A stretch of DNA of 6,277 bases from JACVRW01 sp034664105. GTDB lineage: Bacteria > Actinomycetota > Thermoleophilia > Solirubrobacterales > Thermoleophilaceae. Positions within the stretch are counted from its first letter, which is position 1; each line of letters starts with the position of its first letter. Below the pieces are notes generated by a model that was given only the letters and a program-made list of their open reading frames with translations, had not been told where the DNA came from and made no database searches. Location of the stretch: NCBI GenBank assembly GCA_034664105.1, contig JAXDIH010000049.1, positions 1 to 6,277 of the forward strand. The letters run 5' to 3'. Below, piece by piece: positions 1 to 5,688 of the stretch. The translations under genes and the position numbers were made by a program.

Positions 1-490
1 AGAGGTGCATGGTGGCGGCGATCTCCATGCCGCTCACGTCCACGTTGATCGAGTCGGGGATCGCCGTGGGCAGCGCCTCGATGTTCAGCTGGTGGGTCAC
101 GTGCTCCAGCACGCCGCCCTCCTTGACGCCGGGCGCGTCGTCGATTCCCTCGAGGTGCACGCCGACGGTCGTCTGAATCTTCTCGTCGAGGCGAACCTCG
201 AGCAGGTCGATGTGGATGACCTCGTCCCGGACGGGGTGGAGCTGGCGATCCTTGACGATCACCGGAAGGGCCGTCTTGCCCTCGATCTTGAGGTCGATCA
301 GCGCCGAGCCGTCGACCAGCACGTGCCGGAGCTCGCGCGCGTCGACCTTGAACGACGTGGCGTTCTCCTGGCCCGTGCCGCCATAGACGACACCCGGGAT
401 CAAGCCCTCGTGCCGCAGCCGCCGCGTGGCGCGGGTGCCGCGCTCGGGACGATCGTGTACCTCGAGTGTGGGTCGCTGTCCGTCAGCCAT
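1..490 (-). CDS. rplY: 50S ribosomal protein L25 / general stress protein Ctc (3'-truncated by window)
   Basis: L25/Ctc binds 5S rRNA in the central protuberance of the 50S subunit. The minus frame starts at ATG 490 and runs open to base 1, giving 163 residues without the C-terminal end. Visible family features are the N-terminal 5S-rRNA-binding stretch with R20, R23, R24, R26 and the IPGVVYG turn (31-37), the segment H85-PVRDEVIHIDLLEV, and then the TL5/Ctc C-terminal domain beginning near residue 105 with GVKEGGVLEH (121-130) and LPTAIPDSINVDVS (140-153). The two-domain CTC form usually has about 190-230 residues, so roughly 30-60 are missing. No Shine-Dalgarno precedes the ATG; a TAGACT hexamer lies 9 nt upstream, suggesting a leaderless transcript. 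The gene is divergent from the kinase gene, 40 bp away. In many Gram-positives it sits next to prs and glmU, as it nearly does here. Family assignment is secure. Confidence 0.93.
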   Translation of the reverse strand, partial: MADGQRPTLEVHDRPERGTRATRRLRHEGLIPGVVYGGTGQENATSFKVDARELRHVLVDGSALIDLKIEGKTALPVIVKDRQLHPVRDEVIHIDLLEVRLDEKIQTTVGVHLEGIDDAPGVKEGGVLEHVTHQLNIEALPTAIPDSINVDVSGMEIAATMHL

Positions 491-499
491 CGGCGGACG

Positions 500-505
500 A
501 GTCTA
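500..505 (-). promoter_or_regulatory. Candidate -10 element of rplY
   Basis: TAGACT on the minus strand fits the actinobacterial TAnnnT -10 pattern and ends 9 nt before the rplY ATG. No Shine-Dalgarno lies between them and no convincing -35 was seen; the hexamer 17 nt upstream is GACTTC. A transcript from here would have a leader of about 0-3 nt. The call is inference from position and pattern. Confidence 0.4.
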
Positions 506-515
506 GCGGCCGCCG

Positions 516-521
516 TATCCT
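516..521 (+). promoter_or_regulatory. Candidate -10 element of the ABC1 kinase gene
   Basis: TATCCT fits TAnnnT and ends 9 nt before the GTG at 531. No Shine-Dalgarno is present. It lies only 10 bp from the opposed rplY -10 candidate, with a GCGGCCGC palindrome (506-513) between them, so polymerase binding at one promoter should block the other. The -35 position (about 493-498) is not a recognisable match. Confidence 0.4.
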
Positions 522-530
522 CGAAGTCGC

Positions 531-1955
531 GTGGCTCGCGGCGACGACAGCTCCATTCCCAAGGGCAGAATCCGGCGCACCGCCCAGGTCGGCTCGGTGG
601 TCGGCACCCAGGGCGCCCGCTACGCCGGGACGCGTGCCGCCAACCTGACGCGCTCGCCCGAGGACGCCGCCGACGCGCTGGAGCGCCGCCACCTGGAGGC
701 GGCCGAGCGCATGGTCGCCACGCTCGGTCGCATGAAGGGCGCGGCGATGAAGATCGGCCAGCTCGCCTCTTTCATCGACACCGAGTTCCTCCCACCCGAG
801 TACCGCGACCTCTATCAGGACCAGCTGGCGCAGCTGCGCACGCAGGCGCCCACGATGCCCTGGAAGCAGGTGCGCAAGGTGCTGGACGAGGAGTGGGAGG
901 AGCCGTGCGAGGAGCTGTTCGAGCACATCGAGCATGACGCGGCCGCGGCGGCCTCGATCGGTCAGGTGCACCGCGCCGTGCTGCCCGACGGGCGCGCGGT
1001 GGCGGTGAAGATCCAGTACCCGGGCGTGGCCGACGCGATCGCCGCCGACATGCAGAACGCCGGCCTGATCCTGCGCATGGCCAAGGCGCTCGCCCCGGGG
1101 CTCGACGCGAAGGCCGCGGCCGACGAGCTCAAGGAGCGGGTGATGGAGGAGCTGGACTACGAGCTGGAGGCGCAGAGCCAGCGCTCGTTCGCGCGCGGCT
1201 ACCGCGACCACCCGTTCATCCACGTGCCCGACGTGGTGACCCGGCTCTCGACTGAGCGCGTGCTGGTGAGCGAATGGGTGGACGGCGTGGGCTTCGAGGA
1301 GGTCAAGCAGCTACCGCAGGCCGAGCGCGACCGCTTCGGCGAGATCGTCTTCCGCTTCTGCTTCGGGTCGATCTTCCACTTGCAGCACTTCAACGCGGAC
1401 GCCCACCCCGGCAACTACCTGCTGATGCCAGACGGCAAGGTGGCGTTCCTCGACTTCGGCATGACCAAGCACCTCGACAAGGACCAGATCGAGCTGGAGA
1501 TCACCGCGCTCGAGGCGATCTTCGACGGGGACCCCGAGCGGTTGCGGGTCGCGCTCCACGACCTGGGCTTCCTCAACAACCCCCAGAAGGTCGACGCCGA
1601 GCAGCTGATGGAGCACGTGAAGGTGGTTGGCGGCTGGTACATGGAGGACCGCGAGGTCACGGTCGACTCGCGCCGGGTCATGGACGCGATCGCCGCCGTG
1701 TCCGACCCGCGCTCCGAGTTCTACCGGCTGATGCGCCGCGAGAACCTGCCAGCCAACGAGCTGATGGGACGGCGCATGGAGTCGGGCGTGCTGGCCGTGC
1801 TGGGGCAGCTGGAGGCGACCCGCAACTGGAACCGCATCGGCCGCGAGTGGTGGTTCGCCGATCCCCCCGCCACGCCGCTGGGCGAGCAGGAGTGGGCGTA
1901 CTTCGAATCGCGCGGCGAGAAGCGCGTGCGGAAGTTCGCGGCGCGCGCGACCTGA
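531..1955 (+). CDS. ABC1/AarF/UbiB-family atypical kinase
   Basis: A 474-residue member of the ABC1 (UbiB/COQ8-like) atypical kinase family, usually 430-560 residues; members bind and hydrolyse ATP and several support quinone or lipid metabolism. Visible motifs in order are the family-specific KxGQ (K74-I-G-Q77), the Ala-rich nucleotide loop (A137-AAAASIGQVHRA), the VAVK lysine K160, the ExD pair E207/D209, the catalytic loop N288-A-D290-A-H292-P-G-N295, and DFG at 308-310. The set is complete, so an active ATP-binding protein is likely. The usual HADPHPGN loop has His to Asn at 288 and Pro to Ala at 291. No signal peptide or C-terminal transmembrane hairpin is evident. GTG 531 is chosen because the IPKGRIRRTAQVG start resembles actinobacterial homologues and a -10-like TATCCT lies just upstream. 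It converges on the VWA gene. The substrate is unknown; no ubiquinone or menaquinone gene is nearby. Confidence 0.9.
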   Translation: MARGDDSSIPKGRIRRTAQVGSVVGTQGARYAGTRAANLTRSPEDAADALERRHLEAAERMVATLGRMKGAAMKIGQLASFIDTEFLPPEYRDLYQDQLAQLRTQAPTMPWKQVRKVLDEEWEEPCEELFEHIEHDAAAAASIGQVHRAVLPDGRAVAVKIQYPGVADAIAADMQNAGLILRMAKALAPGLDAKAAADELKERVMEELDYELEAQSQRSFARGYRDHPFIHVPDVVTRLSTERVLVSEWVDGVGFEEVKQLPQAERDRFGEIVFRFCFGSIFHLQHFNADAHPGNYLLMPDGKVAFLDFGMTKHLDKDQIELEITALEAIFDGDPERLRVALHDLGFLNNPQKVDAEQLMEHVKVVGGWYMEDREVTVDSRRVMDAIAAVSDPRSEFYRLMRRENLPANELMGRRMESGVLAVLGQLEATRNWNRIGREWWFADPPATPLGEQEWAYFESRGEKRVRKFAARAT

Positions 1956-1974
1956 GTCCGCGCCCCGGCTGATC

Positions 1975-2943
1975 TCAGCGCTTGCGCGTGAACTGGGTGG
2001 TGAGACTCGCGCCCTTGCGCGGCTTCGACAGCCGCGTGGCCTTCACCGTGAAGCGCAGCGTGCCGGCCACCAGGCCGCTCACGCGGACCGCGGTGTACGT
2101 AGACCCGCGCCGTCGGCTGTCCTTGAGCTTGCGCACCTTCGCGGAGCGCGCGACGACCTTGCCGCGCCGGATCACGCGGAAGCCGCCGATCGTGAAGGCG
2201 TCGGCGCTGTTCTCCCACGTGAGCGCGAACTGCGCGGTGCTGATGCGCTTCGGGATCGTGACCGTGTGGGTCTCGGACTGGCCGACCTTCTTGAATGCGT
2301 CGTTGAAGCGCTTCGGCGGCGCCTGGCAGGCGATCGCGCTGTTGAGGTCGAACATCGCGGCCTGCATCTCGCCGGCGTCGTCGGCGCGCCGGTAGAGGCC
2401 GTGCGTCTCGCTGGCGATCCGCTGGAGCACCTGGTCGCCGGGGCTGTCCGGAAAGCCGACCCCCAGGCCCACGACGAACACGGGCGGCCCGCCGGCGTGA
2501 CCGTTGGCATAGGGCGCGGCGGCGGTGTGCTCGCCGTCGGTGAGGAAGATGCGAGCCGTCGCCTTGGGGTTGTGGGCACCCGCGGCGGCGAAGGCGTCGT
2601 TGTAGTCGGTGGAGATACCGTCCTCGATCAGGGCAGCCGCCATCGCCGCCTTGAAGGCCGCCGCGTTCGGCGCGATCGGGGCGGGGCCGAAAAGCGCCTT
2701 GGCGTCGCTGCCGAACTCCACGGCGCCCAGCGTGCGCTTCTCGTTGCCCTGGGTGTCCATGAGGAGCTCCATGGCGCGGATCCGGAGGTCGGTCGGATCG
2801 CTGATCGACATCGAGCTGGAGTCGTCGATGATCGCCTCGAGGTTGTTCTTGGGCTTGCACGCCGCCGCGGCAGGGCCGGGGAGCAGGGCAGCGGTCACGA
2901 GGGCCGCGAGCGCGGCGGACGTGAGCCTGGAGGCGAGCGTCAT
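1975..2943 (-). CDS. Secreted von Willebrand factor type A (VWA) domain protein
   Basis: A 322-residue protein with a signal peptide: R6, a hydrophobic Ala/Leu core (about 9-22), then PGPAAAA before C29. Export by Sec and signal peptidase I is likely; AAAC is a poor lipobox, so a lipoprotein is less likely. The VWA domain spans about 35-205. Its metal-ion site looks intact: D40-x-S42-x-S44-M, T112, and D136 in IFLTDGE. C29 and C206 flank the domain and could form a disulfide. Residues about 222-322 look like an all-beta domain (alternating V/T/F strands, very basic) that I cannot name. ATG 2943 is preferred over the in-frame TTG at 2994 because it puts the signal peptide at the N-terminus, although neither has a Shine-Dalgarno. 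The gene lies 73 bp downstream of prs on the same strand and may be co-transcribed with it, since no TAnnnT hexamer was found in the gap. Function is unknown; Mg-dependent adhesion or protein binding is typical of the fold. Confidence 0.85.
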   Translation of the reverse strand: MTLASRLTSAALAALVTAALLPGPAAAACKPKNNLEAIIDDSSSMSISDPTDLRIRAMELLMDTQGNEKRTLGAVEFGSDAKALFGPAPIAPNAAAFKAAMAAALIEDGISTDYNDAFAAAGAHNPKATARIFLTDGEHTAAAPYANGHAGGPPVFVVGLGVGFPDSPGDQVLQRIASETHGLYRRADDAGEMQAAMFDLNSAIACQAPPKRFNDAFKKVGQSETHTVTIPKRISTAQFALTWENSADAFTIGGFRVIRRGKVVARSAKVRKLKDSRRRGSTYTAVRVSGLVAGTLRFTVKATRLSKPRKGASLTTQFTRKR

Positions 2944-3016
2944 CGACCGACTCGTCGGCGGACGTACGAGAGCGGAGCAGCGCGCATCGTCCAAGTCGAC
3001 GGATGTACGGCCGGGG

Positions 3017-4051
3017 CTAGAACAGCTGGTTCTCGCCGGCGAAGATCTCGGAGACCGAGTCGTCGGTGAAGATGCGCCGGATCGAGTCCTCGAGCACGTC
3101 GGCGCAGGTGAGCTGGGTGATCAGGTCGGGCGCGCCCTCGTTGAGGGGGATCGTGTCGGTCACGACGATGCCGGACAGCGGGCCCTCGTCGAGGATCTTG
3201 AACGCGTTCCCCGAGAACAGCCCGTGCGTGGCCACCGCGAACACCTCGTTGGCGCCCTCGTCGAGCACCGTCTGAGCGGCGGCGTTGAGGGTGCCACCGG
3301 TGGCGATGATGTCGTCGACGATCACCGCGGTCTTGTCCTTGACGTCGCCGATCACGTAGCCGATCTCCGCCACCTGCTGCGCCGGGCGCTCCTTCTCCAT
3401 GAGCGCGTAGGGAGCGCCGACCTTCTGCGCGAACTTGCGGACCAGCTTCACGCGACCGGCGTCCGGGGCGATGATCACGAGGTCGCGGTTGGCGAGCCGG
3501 TCCTGGACGAACTGGGTGAGGATCGGCATGGCGGTCATGTGATCGACCGGCTTCGAGAAGAAGCCCTGCAGCTGGCCGGCGTGGAGGTCCATCGCCACGA
3601 GCCGGTCGATGCCGGCGGTCTCGAGCACGTCAGCCACCAGGCGGGCGGAGATGGGCTCGCGCGGGGCGGACTTCTTGTCCTGGCGCGAGTAGCCATACCA
3701 GGGAGTGACCGCGACGATCCGGTGCGCCGACGCGTGCTTGGCGGCGTGCACCATCAGCAGCAGCTCCCAGAGCGCGTCGTTGACGGTGAGGCCCTCGCGC
3801 TGCGAGCCGCAGACGGACTGCACGACGAACAGGTCGGCGCCGCGGATCGACTCCGCGTAGCGGCAGTAGACCTCGCCGTCGGCGAACGTCTTCAGGCCCG
3901 CGTCGGTCAGCTCGACGCCGAGCCGGTCGGCGATCTTGCCCCCGAGCTCGAGGCTGGACCTGCCCGCCGTGACCATCAGGCGCTTCTCGTAGCCCGCCGT
4001 GATGCTGGTCGCCGACGCCACCGCTGCCTCCGTCTCGAGAGCCGTGCTCAC
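3017..4051 (-). CDS. prs: Ribose-phosphate pyrophosphokinase (PRPP synthetase)
   Basis: Makes phosphoribosyl pyrophosphate from ribose 5-phosphate and ATP, in the cytosol, for purine, pyrimidine, NAD, His and Trp synthesis. The 344-residue class I enzyme is about 20-25 residues longer than usual because of an N-terminal extension before KRLMVTAGRSS. Motifs are FADGE (56-60), R123-QDKK, D155-L-H157 in DLHAGQLQGFF, PDAGRVK (196-202), the catalytic flexible loop K220-E-R222-P, and the PRPP loop VDDIIATGGT (245-254). In that loop the residue that is Asp in E. coli (DDMIDTGGT) is Ala250. GTG 4051 is well supported: GAGGAGGA lies 6 nt upstream, and the start overlaps the glmU stop in GTGA, implying translational coupling. 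TAG ends the gene at 3017. Confidence 0.96.
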   Translation of the reverse strand: MSTALETEAAVASATSITAGYEKRLMVTAGRSSLELGGKIADRLGVELTDAGLKTFADGEVYCRYAESIRGADLFVVQSVCGSQREGLTVNDALWELLLMVHAAKHASAHRIVAVTPWYGYSRQDKKSAPREPISARLVADVLETAGIDRLVAMDLHAGQLQGFFSKPVDHMTAMPILTQFVQDRLANRDLVIIAPDAGRVKLVRKFAQKVGAPYALMEKERPAQQVAEIGYVIGDVKDKTAVIVDDIIATGGTLNAAAQTVLDEGANEVFAVATHGLFSGNAFKILDEGPLSGIVVTDTIPLNEGAPDLITQLTCADVLEDSIRRIFTDDSVSEIFAGENQLF

Positions 4052-5421
4052 TGCGAATCCTCCTCGACGCGGTCGGAGTAACCCTCGATGTTCTCCTGCT
4101 TTGGCCTGGCGACCCCGAGCGCGCCCTCCGGCACGTCCTCGGTGATCGTCGAGCCGGCACCAGTGTACGCCCGATCCCCGACGTCCACGGGAGCCACGAG
4201 CGAGGTGTGGACCCCGGTCTTCACGCTCTTTCCGATCTTGGTGCGGTGCTTGCGGCGGCCGTCGTAGTTGGCTGTGATCGTGCTGGCGCCGAGGTTGGTG
4301 CCCTCGCCCACGTCGGCGTCGCCGATGTACGAGAGATGCGGCACCTTGGCGCCCGCGCCGATGTCCGAGTTCTTGACCTCGACGAACGCGCCGACCTTGG
4401 CCCGCTCGCGCACGACCGTGCCGGGGCGCAGGTAGGTGAACGGGCCGATGTTGGCCTGGTCGTGGACCTCGGCCTCCACGAGGAACGAGTGGACCACGCT
4501 GGCACCGTCGCCGATGCGCGAGTCGCGGGCGGTGGTGTGCGGACCGATCGTGCAGCCGCCGCCGACGCTCGTGTCACCGAGCAGGCTCACCCCTGGACCG
4601 ACCTCCGTGTCCACTCCGATCTGCACACCGGCCTCCACCCTCGTACTGCCCGGGTGCAGGAAGGTCACTCCTGCGCGGGCATGATCTTCCAGGATGCGCC
4701 GCTGCGCGAGCTCCTCGGCCTCCATCAGGCCGGCGCGGTCGTTCACGCCGTGGGAGATGTCGAGGTCGTCGGTCTTGCAGGTGACGATGCGGGCGCCCTC
4801 GGCCTTGAGGACGGGGAAGGCGCCGGTGAGGAAGCGCTCGCCGTTCTGGTTGGTCACGCGCTCGAGGCCGTCGAACAGGAGCGGCGCCTCGAAGACGTAG
4901 GTGCCGAGGTTGATCTCGCGGATGGCGAGCGCCTCGGGATCGACCTCCTCGGCGTGCTTGGTCTCGACGATGCGATCGACCTCACCCTGGTCGTCGCGGA
5001 CGATGCGCCCGTAGCCGGCGGGGTCCTGGAGCTCGGTGGTGAGGAGCGTGGCCGCGGCGCCGGCGTCGCGGTGGTGGGTCAGCAGCTCGGAGATCTGGTC
5101 GGCCGTGACGAGCGGGTGGTCGCCGGAGAGCACCATGAACGGGCCGGGCTCGACGGCGTCACGGGCGGCGAGCACCGCGGCGCCGGTGCCCTCTCCACCC
5201 TGCTGCTCGACGACCTCGACGCCCTCTGGCAAGCCCTCCGCGACGCCGCCATCGGGACGTACGACGCAGACCACGCGAGCAGCGCCCGCCTCGCGGGCGG
5301 CATCGACGACCCACTCGATCATGGGCTTGCCGCAGATCCGGTGGAGCACCTTGGGAACGTCGGACCGCATCCGCGTGCCCTGGCCGGCGGCCATGATGAG
5401 GACCGTGAAGGGCTCGGTCAT
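4048..5421 (-). CDS. glmU: Bifunctional GlmU: N-acetylglucosamine-1-phosphate uridyltransferase / glucosamine-1-phosphate acetyltransferase
   Basis: Catalyses the last two steps to UDP-GlcNAc, the precursor of peptidoglycan, in the cytosol. The 457 residues match the usual 450-480. The N-terminal nucleotidyltransferase domain (about 5-230) has the signature A11-AGQGTRM with P23-KVLH, the metal-binding Asp D101 in LSGDHPLV, and N227 in HGVNDRAGL. The C-terminal left-handed beta-helix (about 252-435) has hexapeptide repeats, GPFTYLRPG (326-334), the likely catalytic H362 in PHLSYIGDA, and NLGASTITANYDG (376-388), where homologues more often read GTITCNYDG. Both active sites look complete. ATG 5421 is chosen because the family sequence begins there; the longer open frame reads back through the promoter and antisense to the tRNA. 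There is no Shine-Dalgarno, and TACCCT ends 9 nt before the ATG. The TGA overlaps the prs start. Confidence 0.96.
   Translation of the reverse strand: MTEPFTVLIMAAGQGTRMRSDVPKVLHRICGKPMIEWVVDAAREAGAARVVCVVRPDGGVAEGLPEGVEVVEQQGGEGTGAAVLAARDAVEPGPFMVLSGDHPLVTADQISELLTHHRDAGAAATLLTTELQDPAGYGRIVRDDQGEVDRIVETKHAEEVDPEALAIREINLGTYVFEAPLLFDGLERVTNQNGERFLTGAFPVLKAEGARIVTCKTDDLDISHGVNDRAGLMEAEELAQRRILEDHARAGVTFLHPGSTRVEAGVQIGVDTEVGPGVSLLGDTSVGGGCTIGPHTTARDSRIGDGASVVHSFLVEAEVHDQANIGPFTYLRPGTVVRERAKVGAFVEVKNSDIGAGAKVPHLSYIGDADVGEGTNLGASTITANYDGRRKHRTKIGKSVKTGVHTSLVAPVDVGDRAYTGAGSTITEDVPEGALGVARPKQENIEGYSDRVEEDSQ
4058..4065 (-). promoter_or_regulatory. Shine-Dalgarno of prs inside the glmU 3' end
   Basis: GAGGAGGA on the minus strand is an essentially complete anti-16S match, 6 nt before the GTG at 4051. 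It fixes the prs start and is the only strong ribosome binding site ahead of a gene in this window, as expected for an internal operon gene. Confidence 0.8.
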
Positions 5422-5430
5422 GGGGGGACG

Positions 5431-5436
5431 AGGGTA
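5431..5436 (-). promoter_or_regulatory. Candidate -10 element of glmU
   Basis: TACCCT on the minus strand, preceded by TG directly upstream, fits TAnnnT and ends 9 nt before the glmU ATG, with a run of C and no Shine-Dalgarno in between. The spacing is identical to that at rplY and the kinase gene. It would drive the glmU-prs operon and perhaps the VWA gene. No clear -35 was seen. Confidence 0.4.
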
Positions 5437-5456
5437 CAGCCGTAGCCGCGAGGACC

Positions 5457-5462
5457 TATCCT
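5457..5462 (+). promoter_or_regulatory. Candidate -10 element of tRNA-Gln
   Basis: TATCCT, the same hexamer as at the kinase gene, lies 11 nt before the mature tRNA 5' end, leaving a leader of only a few nt for RNase P to remove. The -35 region (GGTACA at 5433-5438) is weak. The site is 20 bp from the opposed glmU -10 candidate. Confidence 0.4.
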
Positions 5463-5473
5463 CAGGCGAGCAC

Positions 5474-5547
5474 TGGGGAGTGGTGTAACTGGCGAGCACG
5501 GGGCACTTTGGATGCCCAGGAGGCGGGTTCAAGTCCTCCCTCCCCAG
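5474..5547 (+). tRNA. tRNA-Gln (anticodon UUG)
   Basis: A 74-nt cloverleaf. The acceptor arms TGGGGAG (5474-5480) and CTCCCCA (5540-5546) pair 7/7. The D stem GTGT/GCAC (5483-5486, 5496-5499) has one G-U pair, and its loop contains GG. The anticodon stem GGGCA/TGCCC (5501-5505, 5513-5517) is perfect around loop CTTTGGA, putting TTG at 5508-5510 to read CAA. The T loop is TTCAAGT (5528-5534) and the discriminator is G5547. CCA is not encoded; CCT follows. The T stem (5523-5527 with 5535-5539) has a C-C mismatch and a G-U pair, which is weak for a functional tRNA. The U-A first acceptor pair and the G discriminator are typical of bacterial glutamine tRNAs. The gene is divergent from glmU. Confidence 0.9.
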
Positions 5548-5564
5548 CCTTTCGGTCCGGCGCT

Positions 5565-5586
5565 GGCACGAGCGTATGTTCGTGCC
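5565..5586. promoter_or_regulatory. Inverted repeat with LexA-box-like core
   Basis: The arms GGCACGAG and TTCGTGCC (7 Watson-Crick pairs plus G-U) flank CGTATG. The core CGAGC-GTAT-GTTCG (5569-5582) matches the LexA consensus CGAAC-N4-GTTCG of Bacillus and Actinobacteria at 9 of 10 fixed positions. A TATGTT hexamer (5575-5580) overlaps the core and ends 6 nt before an ATG at 5587, so the site could sit on a promoter. It could equally be just an RNA hairpin 17 nt after the tRNA. No SOS gene is recognisable downstream. Confidence 0.35.
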
Positions 5587-5587
5587 A

Positions 5588-5606
5588 TGTATCGGTCCGC
5601 GATACA
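5588..5606. repeat. 19-bp inverted repeat, operator-like
   Basis: TGTATCG (5588-5594) and CGATACA (5600-5606) are perfect 7-bp complements around GTCCG. The AT-containing arms and 19-bp span resemble operators of dimeric repressors such as TetR-type proteins, but no regulator gene is in the window. As RNA it would be a 7-bp hairpin with a 5-nt loop. Confidence 0.4.
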
Positions 5607-5617
5607 AGCGAAAGCGA

Positions 5618-5640
5618 AGCCCGCGGCGCAATCGCGGGCT
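5618..5640 (-). terminator. Candidate terminator of the AAC(2')-I gene
   Basis: A perfect 8-bp GC-rich stem, AGCCCGCG with CGCGGGCT, encloses a 7-nt loop. Read on the minus strand it is followed by TCGCTTTCGCTTGT, half of which is T, about 100 nt past the acetyltransferase stop. It is the most terminator-like structure in the window, though the T-tract is interrupted. On the plus strand there is no T-run after it, so it is a poorer terminator for the tRNA. Confidence 0.45.
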
Positions 5641-5650
5641 CGCAGTCGTG

Positions 5651-5667
5651 GTCGGAGGCGCTCCGAC
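5651..5667. repeat. Inverted repeat, 7-bp stem with 3-nt loop
   Basis: GTCGGAG, then GCG, then CTCCGAC: a perfect 7-bp palindrome forming a tight hairpin. Its right arm can alternatively pair CTCCG (5661-5665) with CGGAG (5677-5681), so two mutually exclusive folds are possible. Confidence 0.4.
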
Positions 5668-5688
5668 GGCCCGTGCCGGAGTCCACGC

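Noticed and set aside
5..937. Long plus-strand open frame across rplY and the start of the kinase gene
   Set aside because: Its first half is antisense to a clear L25/Ctc protein and its second half is another frame of the kinase gene; the composition is the Arg/Ala/Gly-rich type of GC-rich shadow frames.
1952..1978. CTGAG/CTCAG inverted repeat spanning both convergent stop codons, as a shared terminator
   Set aside because: Only a 5-bp stem with a 17-nt loop and no T-run on either side; it could easily be chance.
2944..2994. TTG start for the VWA protein, 17 residues upstream
   Set aside because: It would bury the signal peptide behind a charged stretch; the ATG at 2943 gives a proper signal peptide.
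2989..2994. TTGGAC as a -35 box for the VWA gene
   Set aside because: No acceptable -10 hexamer lies 16-19 nt downstream, so the promoter is not supported.
4207..5445. 412-codon plus-strand open frame opposite glmU
   Set aside because: It is entirely antisense to a complete GlmU and shows the Asp/Val/Leu/Gly/Ala bias expected from reverse reading of GC-rich codons.
5422..5631. N-terminal extension of GlmU by 70 residues
   Set aside because: It reads antisense through the tRNA-Gln gene and has no similarity to GlmU, whose conserved sequence starts at ATG 5421.
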